Shown here piece by piece: positions 20,292 through 32,326 of a stretch of DNA of 64,000 nucleotides (positions within the stretch are counted from its first letter, which is position 1; each line of letters starts with the position of its first letter). Under the pieces are notes generated by a model. It made no database searches. It was not told the DNA's origin and saw only the letters and a program-made list of their open reading frames with translations. Both the position numbers and the translations under genes were made by a program. Source of the DNA: Guillardia theta CCMP2712 (taxonomy: Eukaryota > Cryptophyceae > Pyrenomonadales > Geminigeraceae); NCBI RefSeq assembly GCF_000315625.1, contig NW_005434670.1, positions 621,282 to 685,281 on the forward strand. The letters run 5' to 3'.

Positions 20292-21980
20292 ATGCAGCAA
20301 CTGCTGCGGGGGGTGCTGAAGAGGAAGGAGTTCCGGCTGCACCAGGTGAGAGCAGGAGGGTTGAGAGATGAGGAGACAAGAGAGGAAGCAGAGCAGAGCA
20401 AGGAGCAAGGAGCAGGAGAGCAGGAGAGAGCAGAGATGGGGGGAGCAGAGATGGGGGGAGTAGAGAGGAGAATAGTGGAATACATGTTGAGTGCAGCTGG
20501 GGATTTGGGAGAGGCTGGCAGCAGCAAGACAGTGAGACGGTGGGAAGGAGCAAGTGATGGCGGAAATATTTTTGTTGTCACTGAACTTAACTCGACCAGC
20601 CTTTGAAGTCTCACCCTTCAGCTCCGATGAACGACAGGTTTGCGGTCAGCATTAACTTGGGGTCTACTACCCATGAGTGGACCCTGCTGATGAACGCCTT
20701 GCGCCCCGAAGTTCCTCCGGACGTCATCTTTCCTGATGTATGCTTGCAAGATGGAGCGTGGTTGGGGGGAGGAAGGGGGGGGGTTGATGGGACTTCGAGC
20801 AGGGATACGAGGACATGATAAATTACGAAGTACTGGAGGGGATCAAGAACTGGGACCCGAAGAAATCCAGCTCGCTGGTCGACCTCCTGGTAGAAGTGCG
20901 AGAGATACTGCGTCAGAGTGAATTTCAGCGGTCGTTTGAGTTCTCAGAGGACAAGGTAAGCCAACGGTGTCGCGATGAGCCGTCTCGATGTGAAAGGGTC
21001 CTGGCAGGTGAGGTTTGAGCTGGAGAGCGTCAAAGCGCTCTCACCGGAGTCAGAGATCCGAATCTTGAACGACGACCTTAGAACGATTGAGTGGTTCATA
21101 CTTGTGCTGCCTGTTGCTCTAATACGGTATTGAGGCAGCTCGCAGTTTCATACCCATCTTTTCAGGGCCCCAGCCGCACAAGCTGAAGGCAGCAGAGGAT
21201 TTCAGTGACAGCAAAGGGGAAGTGGCATGCAGGCTCTGCCTCATCCTAGATCAGGAGCTTGCCAACGTCTCGACACGTCTTGACTACCCTTCCACGGTTG
21301 CCTTGAGCTGTTTCAGAGCAAAAACAGTGACGCCATCGACAGACGAAAGAAGAGCTCCATGCTTTCTGCCCAGCATGGGAGCCTGGAAAGACGCACGCGT
21401 TTGACTTCGTGCCTCTAGTTCAGGGGCTTGTTCAGCGGAAGTTGTTGATACAGCGAGCTCGCGCAATCTTGCTTGTTCAGCTCTGTGAAAAGTTGAATCC
21501 ACTGTCTGTGGACTCCGCTTACCACGAAAAAGCAAGCTTCTTGTGCCAGATAGACAATAACTTCGATGTACCACTGTCTTCTGCACTTGATCTCATTCTT
21601 TGACTCGTCGGAACGCAGGCTATTGCCCATCTGACCCTGTCAAACAATTTTCCAGACGAACCGCCGACCATCATAATGCAAAGTGTAAGCGATGCTCCAT
21701 CTTTTGCATACTTTCAAGTGACAGTCAACCTGACAGGTCGTGCAACTCATTGATCGCAGACCTATCATAGATGTAGTCATAGAATATCAGTGGGATCCCT
21801 TGTGGAGTATTCCGGTCATGGTGAATCATCTCATCAAAGTTATTCGAACAGAAGTGAGTGCTGGCTTAGTTTTTGACAAAGCAATCAGTAACTTCATGAC
21901 TGCAGTTGTTAGAATTCAAGAATAAGGTGTTGCAGCAGGCGCAAAATGCTTATGTTCCTGTTGGGACGGCAGAAAGCTGA
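20292..21980 (+). CDS. BRE/BRCC45 (BABAM2)-like protein
   Basis: Multi-exon gene. The ATG at 20292 gives MQQLLRGVLKRKEFRLHQ; a purine-rich intron of about 255 bp follows. The next exon, near 20601-20738, has DRFAVSINLGSTTHEWTLLM and PEVPPDVIFPD, a UEV-like fold. Then comes EGIKNWDPKKSSSLVDLLVE (20830-20955), which aligns by eye with the W-x-P-x(5)-L...KEL segment of human BRE. Later exons hold a second UEV-like domain: KLLIQRARAILLVQLCEKLN, HLTLSNNFPDEPPTIIMQS and VVIEYQWDPLWSIPVMVNHL. The last exon ends at 21980 (LLEFKNKVLQ...). BRE is a scaffold of the BRISC and BRCA1-A deubiquitinase complexes with BRCC36; the UEV folds bind ubiquitin or partners without catalysis. Joins around 21120-21420 are uncertain. 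No partner gene is visible in the window. Confidence 0.75.
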
Positions 21981-22287
21981 TTTTCGACAGATCATTCATT
22001 TCGAATGTAATTGGGCAAAAGAACGGAAATCTACAACATGAAGGGGAATGAGTGATATGCAAGTGAGTTTGCAGTTCCCCTTCCGGCTGACCGATAAGAC
22101 ACTCACGGTGGTTGCTGTGTATGAGACCAAGCAGAAAGATAAACCCTCGTTCTCTGTGGAAAGCATCAAACTTCTCAATAGGCATTCATAATCTTGGTCA
22201 CAGTGTCACAGTTGTCTTCGAGATTTCATTTAGAAACAAGATATCATGTCTTGCAGTGGTTCTGCACTTAATGTTCATAACTGTTCT
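21981..22287. other. Intergenic space between convergent genes
   Basis: 3' flanks of the BRE-like gene and the minus-strand gene ending at 22288. Mixed composition; TTTAAATAAAGTTGG at 22288-22302 lies at the end of the neighbouring gene. No gene recognised. Confidence 0.4.
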
Positions 22288-24036
22288 TTAAATAAAGTTG
22301 GGATTCGCATATGGTTTCACTCCTCTCCTCTTGAGTTGTAGGACCCTTTGTGCACCAAGGTTAGCGTCCTGCGGGCTTGAAGCTGCGTAGCTGTCAAGAT
22401 GGTTCCTGTCGTCTATTAGCTGGGGAGGGCCAGCATCGTTCTCATCCATCCATACCCCAGCATCCCCGCCATTCCCCTGAGCAATGGTTGGGTATCTTGG
22501 GTCGATCCGAAGATCGTCGTGTTTGTCGATCACTCGCTGGTAATCATATCCTGGCCCAGTGTAGTAGTAGGCATCCGCAGAACGACCACCGGGAGCATGC
22601 TCTGCCATGTACAACCTTGCATCAGGCATCTCCTCACAGCCCATGATGTCGACCCCGTCCTTGGTAGGGCCTGTCTCCACGATGCCCTTTGGCCAGCAGC
22701 TGCACCAATGCTTCACGTAGTTGGATGCGCCGCCCGGCTTCTTCTCGTAGTAGAACTTCTTGGCCCTCGGATCCCACACTGGATGCTTCCGTGGCCCACA
22801 GATGTTTCGCCATCCCCCGTCGCGGCTCCAGAACTCCAGATTCTCATTCTGGACATCAAACTCAGGCACGATGTCCCGTCCTATCGGGTCCATGCCCCAG
22901 CTCGGCAGGCCCTGTGGAGCACGATCAACAACAGTAGCTGGAGTCGCTTTATCTGGAGTTGAGGTGAGGTGAGAGACTAAAGCATGCTTCTCCTGGGTTC
23001 CCTGTCCGAAGTATTCTGCAAGAACCTGAGCATTTACCAGGCTATGCTCCCAAAGATTCTCCTGGGCAGATTTCCAATCCCAGCCAATGAAGACTATATG
23101 CCCGCACTCGCACGGAGTACCGTACTCCCTCTGCGCAGCACTGCAGTCAACAGCCGACAAGGAAAGTCGAGAGCCATCTTGAGAATATGGATTTGGAATC
23201 TGACAGTACTTAAGAAGGAAGAGCGGCGACACCGTGGGCACCCTTGGGAAGTTGTTGTAGACAACGGCAGTTGCAGCTGGGAGAGTTGAGGTATCAACTC
23301 CAACCATGCCCGGTGTCTGTTTCAGCTTGGCAGGCATGGCTTCATCAATGGCTTCAAAGTATGCCGATGGTGTGGATGGATCTCCTGCAACGGTGTAAGA
23401 CTCCCTTTTGCTGAAGTCACTCTGGATTGGATTGGATTCAATTTGGTACCCAAAATACTGATTCAAAAACTGTATCGTCCTCGAAGAGGCACCGTTGAAC
23501 ACCAAAGTGTTGCCCTTGCCAACAAAATCTCTCAGTTTCTGGGAATCCATTCCATTCGTACTCAGCGTAGTGGGCAGCACATCCTCTGCGTCCGGGGGGA
23601 AGTAAAGCGTTTTGCAGCAATGCGAGGACATGTAATCGAACGCCTGACTGGAGAACAGAGCCATGTAATCATTCTCCAACGTTGTCAATGATGGTTGCAA
23701 TGAGGTCCTCAGGGACGTTCCGACCTGTTCAATCGATCTCCTGCTCGCGTATGCCTCCGCATGCTCAATGACTTGGTCTAGTTCCTTCTCATTCCTCACC
23801 GGAACGCCAACGACATCCTTGCTAGACATGCTGTCTAGCACAGACTTGCTGCTAGATGTGCGGAGGCGCTGAACTGTGTGGGAGGACAGGAGCAAGAGGG
23901 CCGCCATCGAGCCGCATGCCGCCCACAGCACAAAACCACCCTGCCGTCTCCTGCCCATGTTCGCCAGTGCCGGCTCTTCACTCTGTTCGTAACGAAAAGT
24001 AACGGCATCTGCAGATACCGTTACATAAACCCCCAT
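22288..24036 (-). CDS. Large N-terminally anchored protein, unknown function
   Basis: Single-exon gene of 582 residues from the ATG at 24036, or 556 from the in-frame ATG at 23958 (MGRRRQGG), which places the hydrophobic segment (VLWAACGSMAALLLLSS) at the usual type II position. The lumenal or extracellular part has an alpha/beta region (KLRDFVGKGNTLVFNGASS, then QFLNQYFGY and CGHIVFIGWDW) that recalls glutamine-amidotransferase-like or ThuA-like folds; I cannot confirm this. The second half is rich in Cys/Trp/Tyr/Gly (WRNICGPRKHPVWDP, VKHWCSCWPKG) and ends in a charged tail (LKRRGVKPYANPNFI). No introns, unlike most neighbours. The start abuts a C-rich tract (24040-24140). Real coding is supported by length and composition; function is unknown. 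Confidence 0.8.
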   Translation of the reverse strand: MGVYVTVSADAVTFRYEQSEEPALANMGRRRQGGFVLWAACGSMAALLLLSSHTVQRLRTSSSKSVLDSMSSKDVVGVPVRNEKELDQVIEHAEAYASRRSIEQVGTSLRTSLQPSLTTLENDYMALFSSQAFDYMSSHCCKTLYFPPDAEDVLPTTLSTNGMDSQKLRDFVGKGNTLVFNGASSRTIQFLNQYFGYQIESNPIQSDFSKRESYTVAGDPSTPSAYFEAIDEAMPAKLKQTPGMVGVDTSTLPAATAVVYNNFPRVPTVSPLFLLKYCQIPNPYSQDGSRLSLSAVDCSAAQREYGTPCECGHIVFIGWDWKSAQENLWEHSLVNAQVLAEYFGQGTQEKHALVSHLTSTPDKATPATVVDRAPQGLPSWGMDPIGRDIVPEFDVQNENLEFWSRDGGWRNICGPRKHPVWDPRAKKFYYEKKPGGASNYVKHWCSCWPKGIVETGPTKDGVDIMGCEEMPDARLYMAEHAPGGRSADAYYYTGPGYDYQRVIDKHDDLRIDPRYPTIAQGNGGDAGVWMDENDAGPPQLIDDRNHLDSYAASSPQDANLGAQRVLQLKRRGVKPYANPNFI

Positions 24037-25140
24037 CTGTAACGGTTTTGTACCCCTCCTCGTCCCGCCCCTCCCAGGCCCCTCCTACCCCCTGAACTCC
24101 TAATCCCTACCCCTACTGCCAACCCCCTAGTCGCAAAGCGTGCAGCCATTAGTAGGATGGTTTGCTCTCAGGGTATTCATTGGTCATCCGTTGAATTTTG
24201 TGTAGTCTTTGTTGGGCTAATTATGAAAATTTGAGATCAATTTTCCAAATACATTATTATTTTCATGCCAAATACTCAATTCATTCAAAACAATATACTC
24301 CGCGCGCCGCGGCGGAGCTAGTGAAAAGGTAGGGGTAGGTGCAGTTTTGATCAGGGGTGAATTTGAACTAGGGGTTGTTGAGACACCACATGATACAATC
24401 TATGCATTTATATCCTAGTCTATCACTTATGAAATATCATCACTTATGAGGTATGAGAAGACTACTGAAGAAAATGAATTGATCCGTGGTGGGTACTTTA
24501 GCAGAGGTTGAAAGGGGGTGGGGTTATCACGCGAATTAGCGGCGCCTTTGGTGAGGAGCATGCAGGGATCAGACGGAGAGGAGAGGGTCACATCCTCCTC
24601 CTCCTCCCCCTCCACCTCTTTGTCTTCCAACTCTCTTCCTCATGTTACTTAGTTAGAGAAGAATCCTAGAAGATTTCAGCAATCCTGGAGGGCGTTCCCC
24701 CTTGACATGCCACAGACTCGGGGCAAATGCTCGTTTTGTGTGGGATGTGCTAGGTGTGCTTGTGTTTTTTCGATTCCTGGATTCGCTTTGTGCGCTTGAG
24801 TTGTTACTTGTTCTAGATAGAATAGTACTACTCGTCTCTCGGAAAGCTCTATTCAAGAGGAACTTTTGTAATGTTTTGTTCAGCATCGGCTTAATGCTGC
24901 TTGCTTTCCGATGTCCTAGACATGTCTGTTTCGGATGATGATTCGATGCTACCATTGGCTTATTCGTGTGATAAAAGCTGCCGTTTTGTTTTGATCTTGC
25001 TTGATAACTTTGGGTTGGAGAGGTTGTGCATGAAAGAAGGATCGAAATATTTTTGTTTCTGACGTCACTATTTCCTTAGGATCCGGGGAACGCTCGCGAG
25101 CTTGAGGCCAGTGGCATTGTGATTGACTTGCTGCACCACA
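24037..25140. other. Intergenic region between divergent genes
   Basis: 24040-24140 is C-rich (CCCCTCCT, CCTACCCC words), and 24300-24320 is a GC palindrome-like patch (CGCGCGCCGCGGCGG). 24415-24455 carries two copies of the CACTTATGA motif also seen at 14.9-15.2 kb. The remainder to 25140 is AT-rich and without a convincing frame; it should hold the Brr2 promoter and leader. Confidence 0.5.
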
Positions 25141-28100
25141 ATGGCCGAAGAGCATGCGCGATGGAAGCAGTATGAATACTCCGCGAACTCGAATTTGGTG
25201 TTGACCGCAGAGCGTCGTTCTCGTGATCATGAACCCTCGGGTGAAGCTGAATCTCTTGCGAACCGCAAGCTCCATCGCATGGGCGATCGAGTCCATCGTT
25301 CAAAGCCACAGGCACTGGTTGAGAAGCGGGACAAAATTGAGAAAAAACGCAAGGAACGCTCCGAGAAGGACTTGGCTCGCAAGAAAGCCAAAGCAGGAGG
25401 CACAGTGCTTGCAGCAGTTTCTGAGCCAGGCTCGTACAGGCCGAAAACGGAAACTACTCGTCTTGCATACGAGCAAATGCTTCACTTCCTTTCTAGCTTC
25501 CTTGGAGAACAACCAGCTGACATTCTTCGAGGTGCAGCTGATGAGGTTCTTGCTGTTTTGAAGGACGACAGTTTGCAGGGTCCAAACAAGAAGAAGGCCT
25601 GTGAATCACTGTTGAACTCCATGACGGATGAACGTTTCTCTGAATTATTCCAGATTGGAAGCAGAATTACTGATTTCTACCTGGATGACGAAGGTGCTGC
25701 TGGTGAAGCTATGGATGAGAACCTTGGTGTTTCCGTCGTTTTCGATGAGGATGAGGAGGAGGAAGACGATGATGTCGATGAGCTTCGTGATGAAGATGAT
25801 GATGAGGATGATGGCATCGGAGACGAAGAGATAAAGAAGACTGTCATTGGGCTTCGTGATGACGACGATGACATGCCAGAGGAGAATCAGAAAGATGATT
25901 ATATCGACCCACTTTCTCTTGACGCTTATTGGCTGCAAAGGCAAATGAAAGAGAAATGCGGTATTGATGACGATAACGATGCAGTTAAAATGGCAAAGGA
26001 AGTACTCAGTATCATGCAGGAGGCTGATGAGAGAGAGATCGAGAATCGTTTGGTGATTTTGTTGGATTATGACAAATTCGATTTCATCAAGATGCTTTTG
26101 GCCAATCGACACACCGTTGTTTTTTGCACACTTCTGGGTCAAGCTCAGGACGAGGCTGAAAAGGAGGCCATAAGAGAGAAGATGCAAGCATCGGCTGAGG
26201 GCAAGGCACTGCTGCATGCATTGAATTTTGCGCACAAGACAGAGGGAGAGAGAAAGCGAGAGATGGAGATGAGGCTCCGTAAGGAGATTCGTGGACTCCG
26301 TGAACGTGAAGCAGACCAAAATGGCGAAATGGTAACCGAGAGAATCATGTCTGAGGGCGACAGCATGTTGCAGAGTCGCAATATCCTGGATCTTGAGTCT
26401 CTTGCGTTTACCCAGGGTGGTCACCTCATGGCGAACAAGAGATGTGAACTTCCTCCTGGCTCGCAGAGAATTTCTCACAAGGGATATGAAGAAGTACTTG
26501 TTCCTGCTGTGAGAAACATGGATGAAGATGCTGTGCTCAAGAAAATTGCTGAATTGCCTGCTTGGGCACAACCTGCTTTTGCAGGAGTTGATTCTCTCAA
26601 CAGGATCCAATCCAAAGTCTGCGAAACTGCTTTATATTCGCCTGAGAATATGTTGGTTTGTGCTCCGACTGGTGCAGGAAAGACGAATGTTGCCCTTTTA
26701 ACTATGCTGCATGAGATTGGTTTGCATCTGAACACAGATGGCACCTTTAAATTGGATGAATTCAAGATTGTGTATCTTGCTCCAATGAAGGCCTTGGTTG
26801 CAGAAATCGTACTGAATTTCCAAAATCGTTTGGAGGCATTTGGTATTAAGGTCAAGGAATTCACTGGTGATGTTCATTTGAATAAGCAGCAACTTGCAGA
26901 GGCGAATATCATTGTCATGACACCAGAAAAGTTCGATGTGATCACCCGAAAGGGAGATGCTAGGCCGTTCACTCGTTTGGTGCGATTGATTGTTATCGAT
27001 GAAATTCATCTCCTCCATGACAGTCGTGGTCCTGTGATTGAAACACTTGTTACTAGAACTATTCGACAGATCGAGGCCACACAGGAACTTGTTCGTATCG
27101 TTGGCCTTTCTGCAACTTTGCCGAATTACCACGATGTTGCTGCTATGCTTCGTGTAAACACTGAAAAAGGCCTCTTCTATTTTGATAACAGTTTCCGTCC
27201 TGTTCCGTTGGAGCAAATGTACATCGGAATTACTGAGAAGAAAGCTTTGAAACGATTCCAGCTCATGAATGAAATTACGTACGAGAAAGTTGTGGAACAG
27301 GCTGGCAAGAATCAAGTTCTCGTCTTTGTTCATTCGCGCAAAGAAACAGCCAAGACTGCACGAGCCATTCGAAGCATGGCGGAGGAGAACGATACTTTGG
27401 GTAGGTTCATGGTAGAGGACAGTGCTTCTCAAGAAATTTGCAGAGAAATGGCAGAAACTGCCAAGAGCGCTGATCTTAAGGAGTTGCTACCCTTTGGATT
27501 CGGAATTCATCATGCGGGTCTTGCTCGCTCAGACCGTGAGCTTGTGGAAAGTCTATTCGCGGATGGTCATCTGCAAATTTTGGTATCCACCGCTACGCTG
27601 GCATGGGGTGTCAATTTACCTGCGCACACTGTGATCATCAAAGGAACTCAAATTTACAACCCAGAAGCAGGCAGATGGGTTGAGTTGAGTGCTCTCGATG
27701 TAATGCAGATGATGGGTCGTGCAGGTCGTCCTCAGTATGATACCAGCGGAACAGGTATCATCATTACGACATACAACGAATTGCAGTACTACCTCTCTCT
27801 GCTAAATCAGCAACTTCCGATCGAGAGTCAGATGATCACACCGTTGCCAGACATTCTGAATTCAGAGATTGTCCTCGGAAGTATCCAGAATGTTCGTGAT
27901 GCAGTCAACTGGTTGGGCTACACATATTTGTACATTCGTATGCTGAAAAATCCATCGCTGTACGGAATAACGGCAGAGGAGCTGGCTGAAGATCCGATCC
28001 TTGAACAGCGGCGAGTTGATCTTATTCATACTGCTGCTTCAGCTTTGTTCAAGGCCAATCTTATCAAGTATGATCGAAAGTCTGGAAATTTGCAGTGCAC

Positions 28101-31100
28101 CGACCTCGGACGCGTCGCGTCGTATTTTTATGTCTCATACAATTCCATTGCGACATTCAACGATCACTTGAAGCCGACTGTTAGTGACATTGAAATCTTG
28201 CGAATTTTCTCACTGGCTGGAGAATTCAAGAACATGGTTGTCAGAGAAGAAGAGAAAATTGAGTTGCTCAAACTTGCTGATCGCGTGCCTATTCCAATTA
28301 AGGAAAGCGTGGAGGAGCCAACAGCAAAAGTGAATGTTCTTCTTCAATCTTACATTTCTCAGCTCAAGCTGGATGGATTTGCTCTGCTGGCTGACATGGT
28401 GTACATTACGCAAAGTGCAGGTCGATTGTTTAGGGCACTCTACGAAATTGTGGTTCGACGCGGTTGGGCTTCTCTGGCATTGAAATGTCTGAACCTCTGC
28501 AAGATGATTGATCACCGCATGTGGGGCAGTATGATCCCGCTTCGTCAGTTCAAAGCCATCCCTGAGGAAGTTCTCAAGAAGCTTGAGAAGAAGGATGTCA
28601 TTCAATGGGAGAGATTTTTGGACATGTCACCGCAGGAGATTGGAGAGTTGATTCGATTCCCAAAGATGGGCAAAACAATCCATAAGTTGATCCATCAGTT
28701 CCCCAAGCTTGATCTCAGCGCACATGTGCAACCCATCACCAGGAATGTAATGAAGGTGGAATTGATTATCACCCCTGACTTTCAGTGGGATGATAAAGTA
28801 CATGGGTCTGCAGAACTCTTTCATGTCTTCGTTGAAGATGTTGATCAAGAAACGATCCTGCACACCGAACTGTTCATCTTGAAGGGGCGCTACATCGATG
28901 AAGAGCACATCATTTCGCTCACTGTCCCTATGATGGAACCAGTTCCACCACAGTACTTTGTTCGTGTTGTTTCAGATCGATGGTTGGCTGCTGAAACAGT
29001 GCTTCCAATTTCCTTCAGACATCTGATTTTGCCAGAGAAATTTCCTCCTCGAACTGAGCTGCTGGATTTGCAGCCCCTGCCAGTAAGCGCCCTTCGCAAT
29101 CCAGTCTACGAAGCCATATATTCGAAGAAATTCAAAACCTTCAATGCTATTCAGACTCAAGTGCACAATACTCTCTATAACACAAATGACAACACTCTGA
29201 TTGCCGCCCCGACTGGAAGTGGAAAAACTATTTGTGCAGAATTTGCTTTGCTTAGGGCACTTTCGGAGAAGCCTGATGGGAAGATTGTATATGTCGCCCC
29301 GTTGGACGCCATTGTCCTTCAACGATACAAGGAGTGGTCAGAGAAGTTTTCTCATCTTGAAGCTGTAATGGGCATTGGAATGTTGACAGGTGAGTCAACG
29401 ACCGATCTGAAGGTTTTGGACAAGTGTACCATTGTGCTCAGTGCTCCTGAACCATGGGATATGCTTTCAAGAAGGTGGAAGCAGAGGAAAAATGTGCAGA
29501 ATGTATCCCTGTTTATCGTGGATGAAATTCACTTGATCGGCGGTGACAAAGGACCGGTTTTGGAAGTTATTACTTCAAGAATGAGGTACATTGGTTCACA
29601 GACGGAGCAGAAAACTCGTATTGTGGCTCTTTCTGCATCTGTTGCGAATGCCAAGGATCTTGGAGAGTGGATTGGAGCCTCGTCACACTCGTTGTACAGC
29701 TTTCATCCGAATGTCCGTCCGATTCCGCTTGAGATTCACATCCAGGGCTTTGATATCCCACATTATGCGTCGCGCATTCTGGCGATGAGCAAGCCGATGT
29801 ACAACGCCATCTGCTCGCATTCGCCTGGCAAGCCTGCAATGGTGGTGGTAGCAGACAGGAAGCAGGTAAACCGATGCCCGCAAGATGAAATGGCACTGAC
29901 TGACTTCTTTGTAGGCTCGGATTACTGCCCTCGATATTATTGCGTATGCCGGTGTCGATGAGGATACGCATCGCTTTTTGAATTGTTCTCCGGAGGTCTT
30001 GTTTGCATTTGCGGATGTGTCTGTTCTGAGTTTATAACGACAGGATTTGGAACCATTCCTCTCGAAAGTGAAAGATAAAACTCTCAAGGAGACTCTGCCG
30101 TACGGGTAAGCGGTTCTCGTGAAGAAGGGTGTCTCGACTGTGACTTTGTTCTCAGGGTTGGGTTGATCCATGATGGTCTGAGCGATGCGGACTTGGGGCT
30201 CGTAGAGACTCTGATTTCGTCCGGAGCGTTGCTGGTCGTAGTGGTTGCACGAGAAAAGTGCTGGGGCCTTGCAATCAATGTGCATCTTGTGGTTATCATG
30301 GGCACTGAAAGCTTTGATGGAAGGGAACATCGATACTTGAATTACCCGATCACCGATGTTCTTCAAATCATGGGCTGTGCTGGTCGTCATGGGCAAGATC
30401 CAGTTGGCAAAGCTGTCATTCTATGCCATACCCCAAAGAAGGAATATTACAAGAAGTTCCTTTATGAACCGGTTCCTGTCGAAAGTCACCTTGATCACTT
30501 CCTTCATGACCACATCAGCGCCGAGGTGGTGACGAAGGTATGCACTCCTTGCCGTTAACGACATGTTGCCTGACTGGTTTCGCAGGTTATCGAGAACAAG
30601 CAAGAAGCGGTCGATTACTTGACATGGACATTTTACTATCGACGGCTTACTCTCAATCCAAACTACTATAACATGACTGGAACGACGCATCGCCATATCT
30701 CAGATCATTTGTCCGAGCTTGTTGAGAACATTATCACGGATTTGGAGCAGAGCAAGTGCTTGACGGTGGAAGATGATGGAAACGATGTTTCGTCCTTGAA
30801 CCTTGGAATGATCGCTGCGTACTACTACATCCGCTATACAACCATTGAGCTTTTCAATTCGTCGCTCAATGAAAAAACGAAAATCAAGGGAATTCTGGAG
30901 ATCTTGACAGCGGCTTCCGAGTTTGACAACTTGCCGATACGTCATGGAGAAGAAAGGGCCCTGAAGCAACTGGCAGCTCATGTTCCCCTGAGTGTCGAGA
31001 AGATGAAGTTCACGGATCCGCACACGAAGGCATTCCTGCTGCTCCAGGCCCATCTCTCCCGTATGCCACTGGCTGGCGATCTTGCTATGGATCAGAAGCA

Positions 31101-31770
31101 AGTTCTCAGGGACGTGCTCAGACTTGTGCAGGCCATGGTGGACGTGATGAGCTCGAGTGGTTGGTTGAAGCCCGCCCTTGCCGCCATGGAGGTGTCGCAG
31201 ATGGTCGTGCAGGCACTGTGGGACTCATCCTCAAATCTCATGCAGCTTCCGAACTTCACGAACGATCTTGCCAAAAAGTGCACGGATGCTGGAATTGAGA
31301 ATGTCTTCGATCTCATGGATATGGAGGACGACGATCGTATCAAACTGCTTGAGATGCCTCAGAGCAAGTTGGGTCAGATTGCCGCTGTTTGCAACCGCTT
31401 CCCCAACATCAACCTAGAATACGAAGTCGTCGATGCTGACAGCATCAGCGCGGGTGAACAGGTTGTGGTCACGATTCGCCTGGAGAGGGATCAAGATTCC
31501 GAGGTCGGCAAGGTTCATGCGCCTTACTATCCCAAGGAGAAAGACGAAGCTTGGTGGGTCCTCGTTGGCGACCCTTCTGCAAGCTTCTTGCATGCCATCA
31601 AGCGCATCCCTCCGTTCCAGCGCAAGGCAAATGTGAAGCTCGACTTCACGGCCCCCGAGACTCCAGGGACAAGCAAGCTGACTCTCTTCCTCATGTGCGA
31701 CGCATGGTCAGGATGCGATCAGGAGTACGAGTTCGATATGGACGTGAAAGAGGCCATGGAGGAAGACTGA
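25141..31770 (+). CDS. BRR2: Brr2-like U5 snRNP helicase (pre-mRNA splicing)
   Basis: Five exons (25141-29865, 29915-29995, 30044-30105, 30156-30537, 30586-31770) give 2144 residues, matching the usual Brr2 length. The N-terminal region starts [20 protein letters not shown] and includes long acidic runs. Cassette 1 has Walker A APTGAGKT (about residue 506), DEIH (about 620), SAT in GLSATLPNY, and [10 protein letters not shown], then winged-helix and Sec63 units. Cassette 2 has APTGSGKT (about 1355), [16 protein letters not shown] for SAT and [12 protein letters not shown], then a second Sec63 unit ending at 31770. Brr2 unwinds U4/U6 during spliceosome activation; in known Brr2 proteins only cassette 1 is active, and the degenerate motifs of cassette 2 (SAS, GCAGRH) fit that. 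The four introns (49, 48, 50, 48 bp) all lie within 720 bp near the 3' third. Codon use is AT-richer than in neighbouring genes. Confidence 0.97.
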
Positions 31771-32326
31771 AGGAGGGAGTTGTCGCCCTGCTAGAAGCAA
31801 ACTGCTGGCTGATGTCAATAAATTCTTGAAACTTTTTAGATTGCGAGTCGCTTCCGTTGCGTGAGGACGCTGAAAGGCATTCACAAAGAGGTAGAGGATG
31901 CAGTGAAGAGTAGACCGTTCTTCCTCAAGCGTGCGACAGGCTGGCTTCGCGTTCAGAGTCGCCTTAGGGTCCCTGAGCTTGTTTCGCTTTCATTCTCTAG
32001 CTCGCCCAATCGTGCTGTTATGGTGCAGAGAATCGTCTGCTGACTTCAAGCATCAACAAGAGCCCCTCCCTGTAGCTTTTCTTCCCTTCCGTGATGGAAT
32101 CAAAGACGCCAAAAGGCGAGAGAACAAGAAATGCAGGCAGCTGGCTGGCTGGCTGGCTGGCTGGCTGGTACATGAAAAACAATTTATTCCATGTGTGGAT
32201 GTGTAGAGAAGAAATTGTGGGTTGCGAAGCTAGTGGAGATGGAAATGAAAGGGGTTTCATTGTTATTCAGCCATCTCAAATATGTTACAAGGCCACATCA
32301 AGGCATGCCTGCATGCCACGAAAGTT
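31771..32326. other. Intergenic space between convergent genes with GGCT microsatellite
   Basis: 3' flanks of Brr2 and of the zinc-finger gene. TCAATAAATTCTTG at 31816-31829 looks like the Brr2 polyadenylation signal. A GGCT run of about six units lies at 32141-32167. No other gene seen. Confidence 0.6.

Noticed and set aside
25645-26610. 321-codon open frame antisense to Brr2
   Set aside because: It mirrors the highly conserved Brr2 coding strand; composition (Leu/Ile/His/Ser-rich) is that of an antisense shadow and no start context or domain is seen.
26698-27432. 244-codon open frame antisense to Brr2 cassette 1
   Set aside because: Same reason: it overlaps invariant helicase motifs on the other strand.
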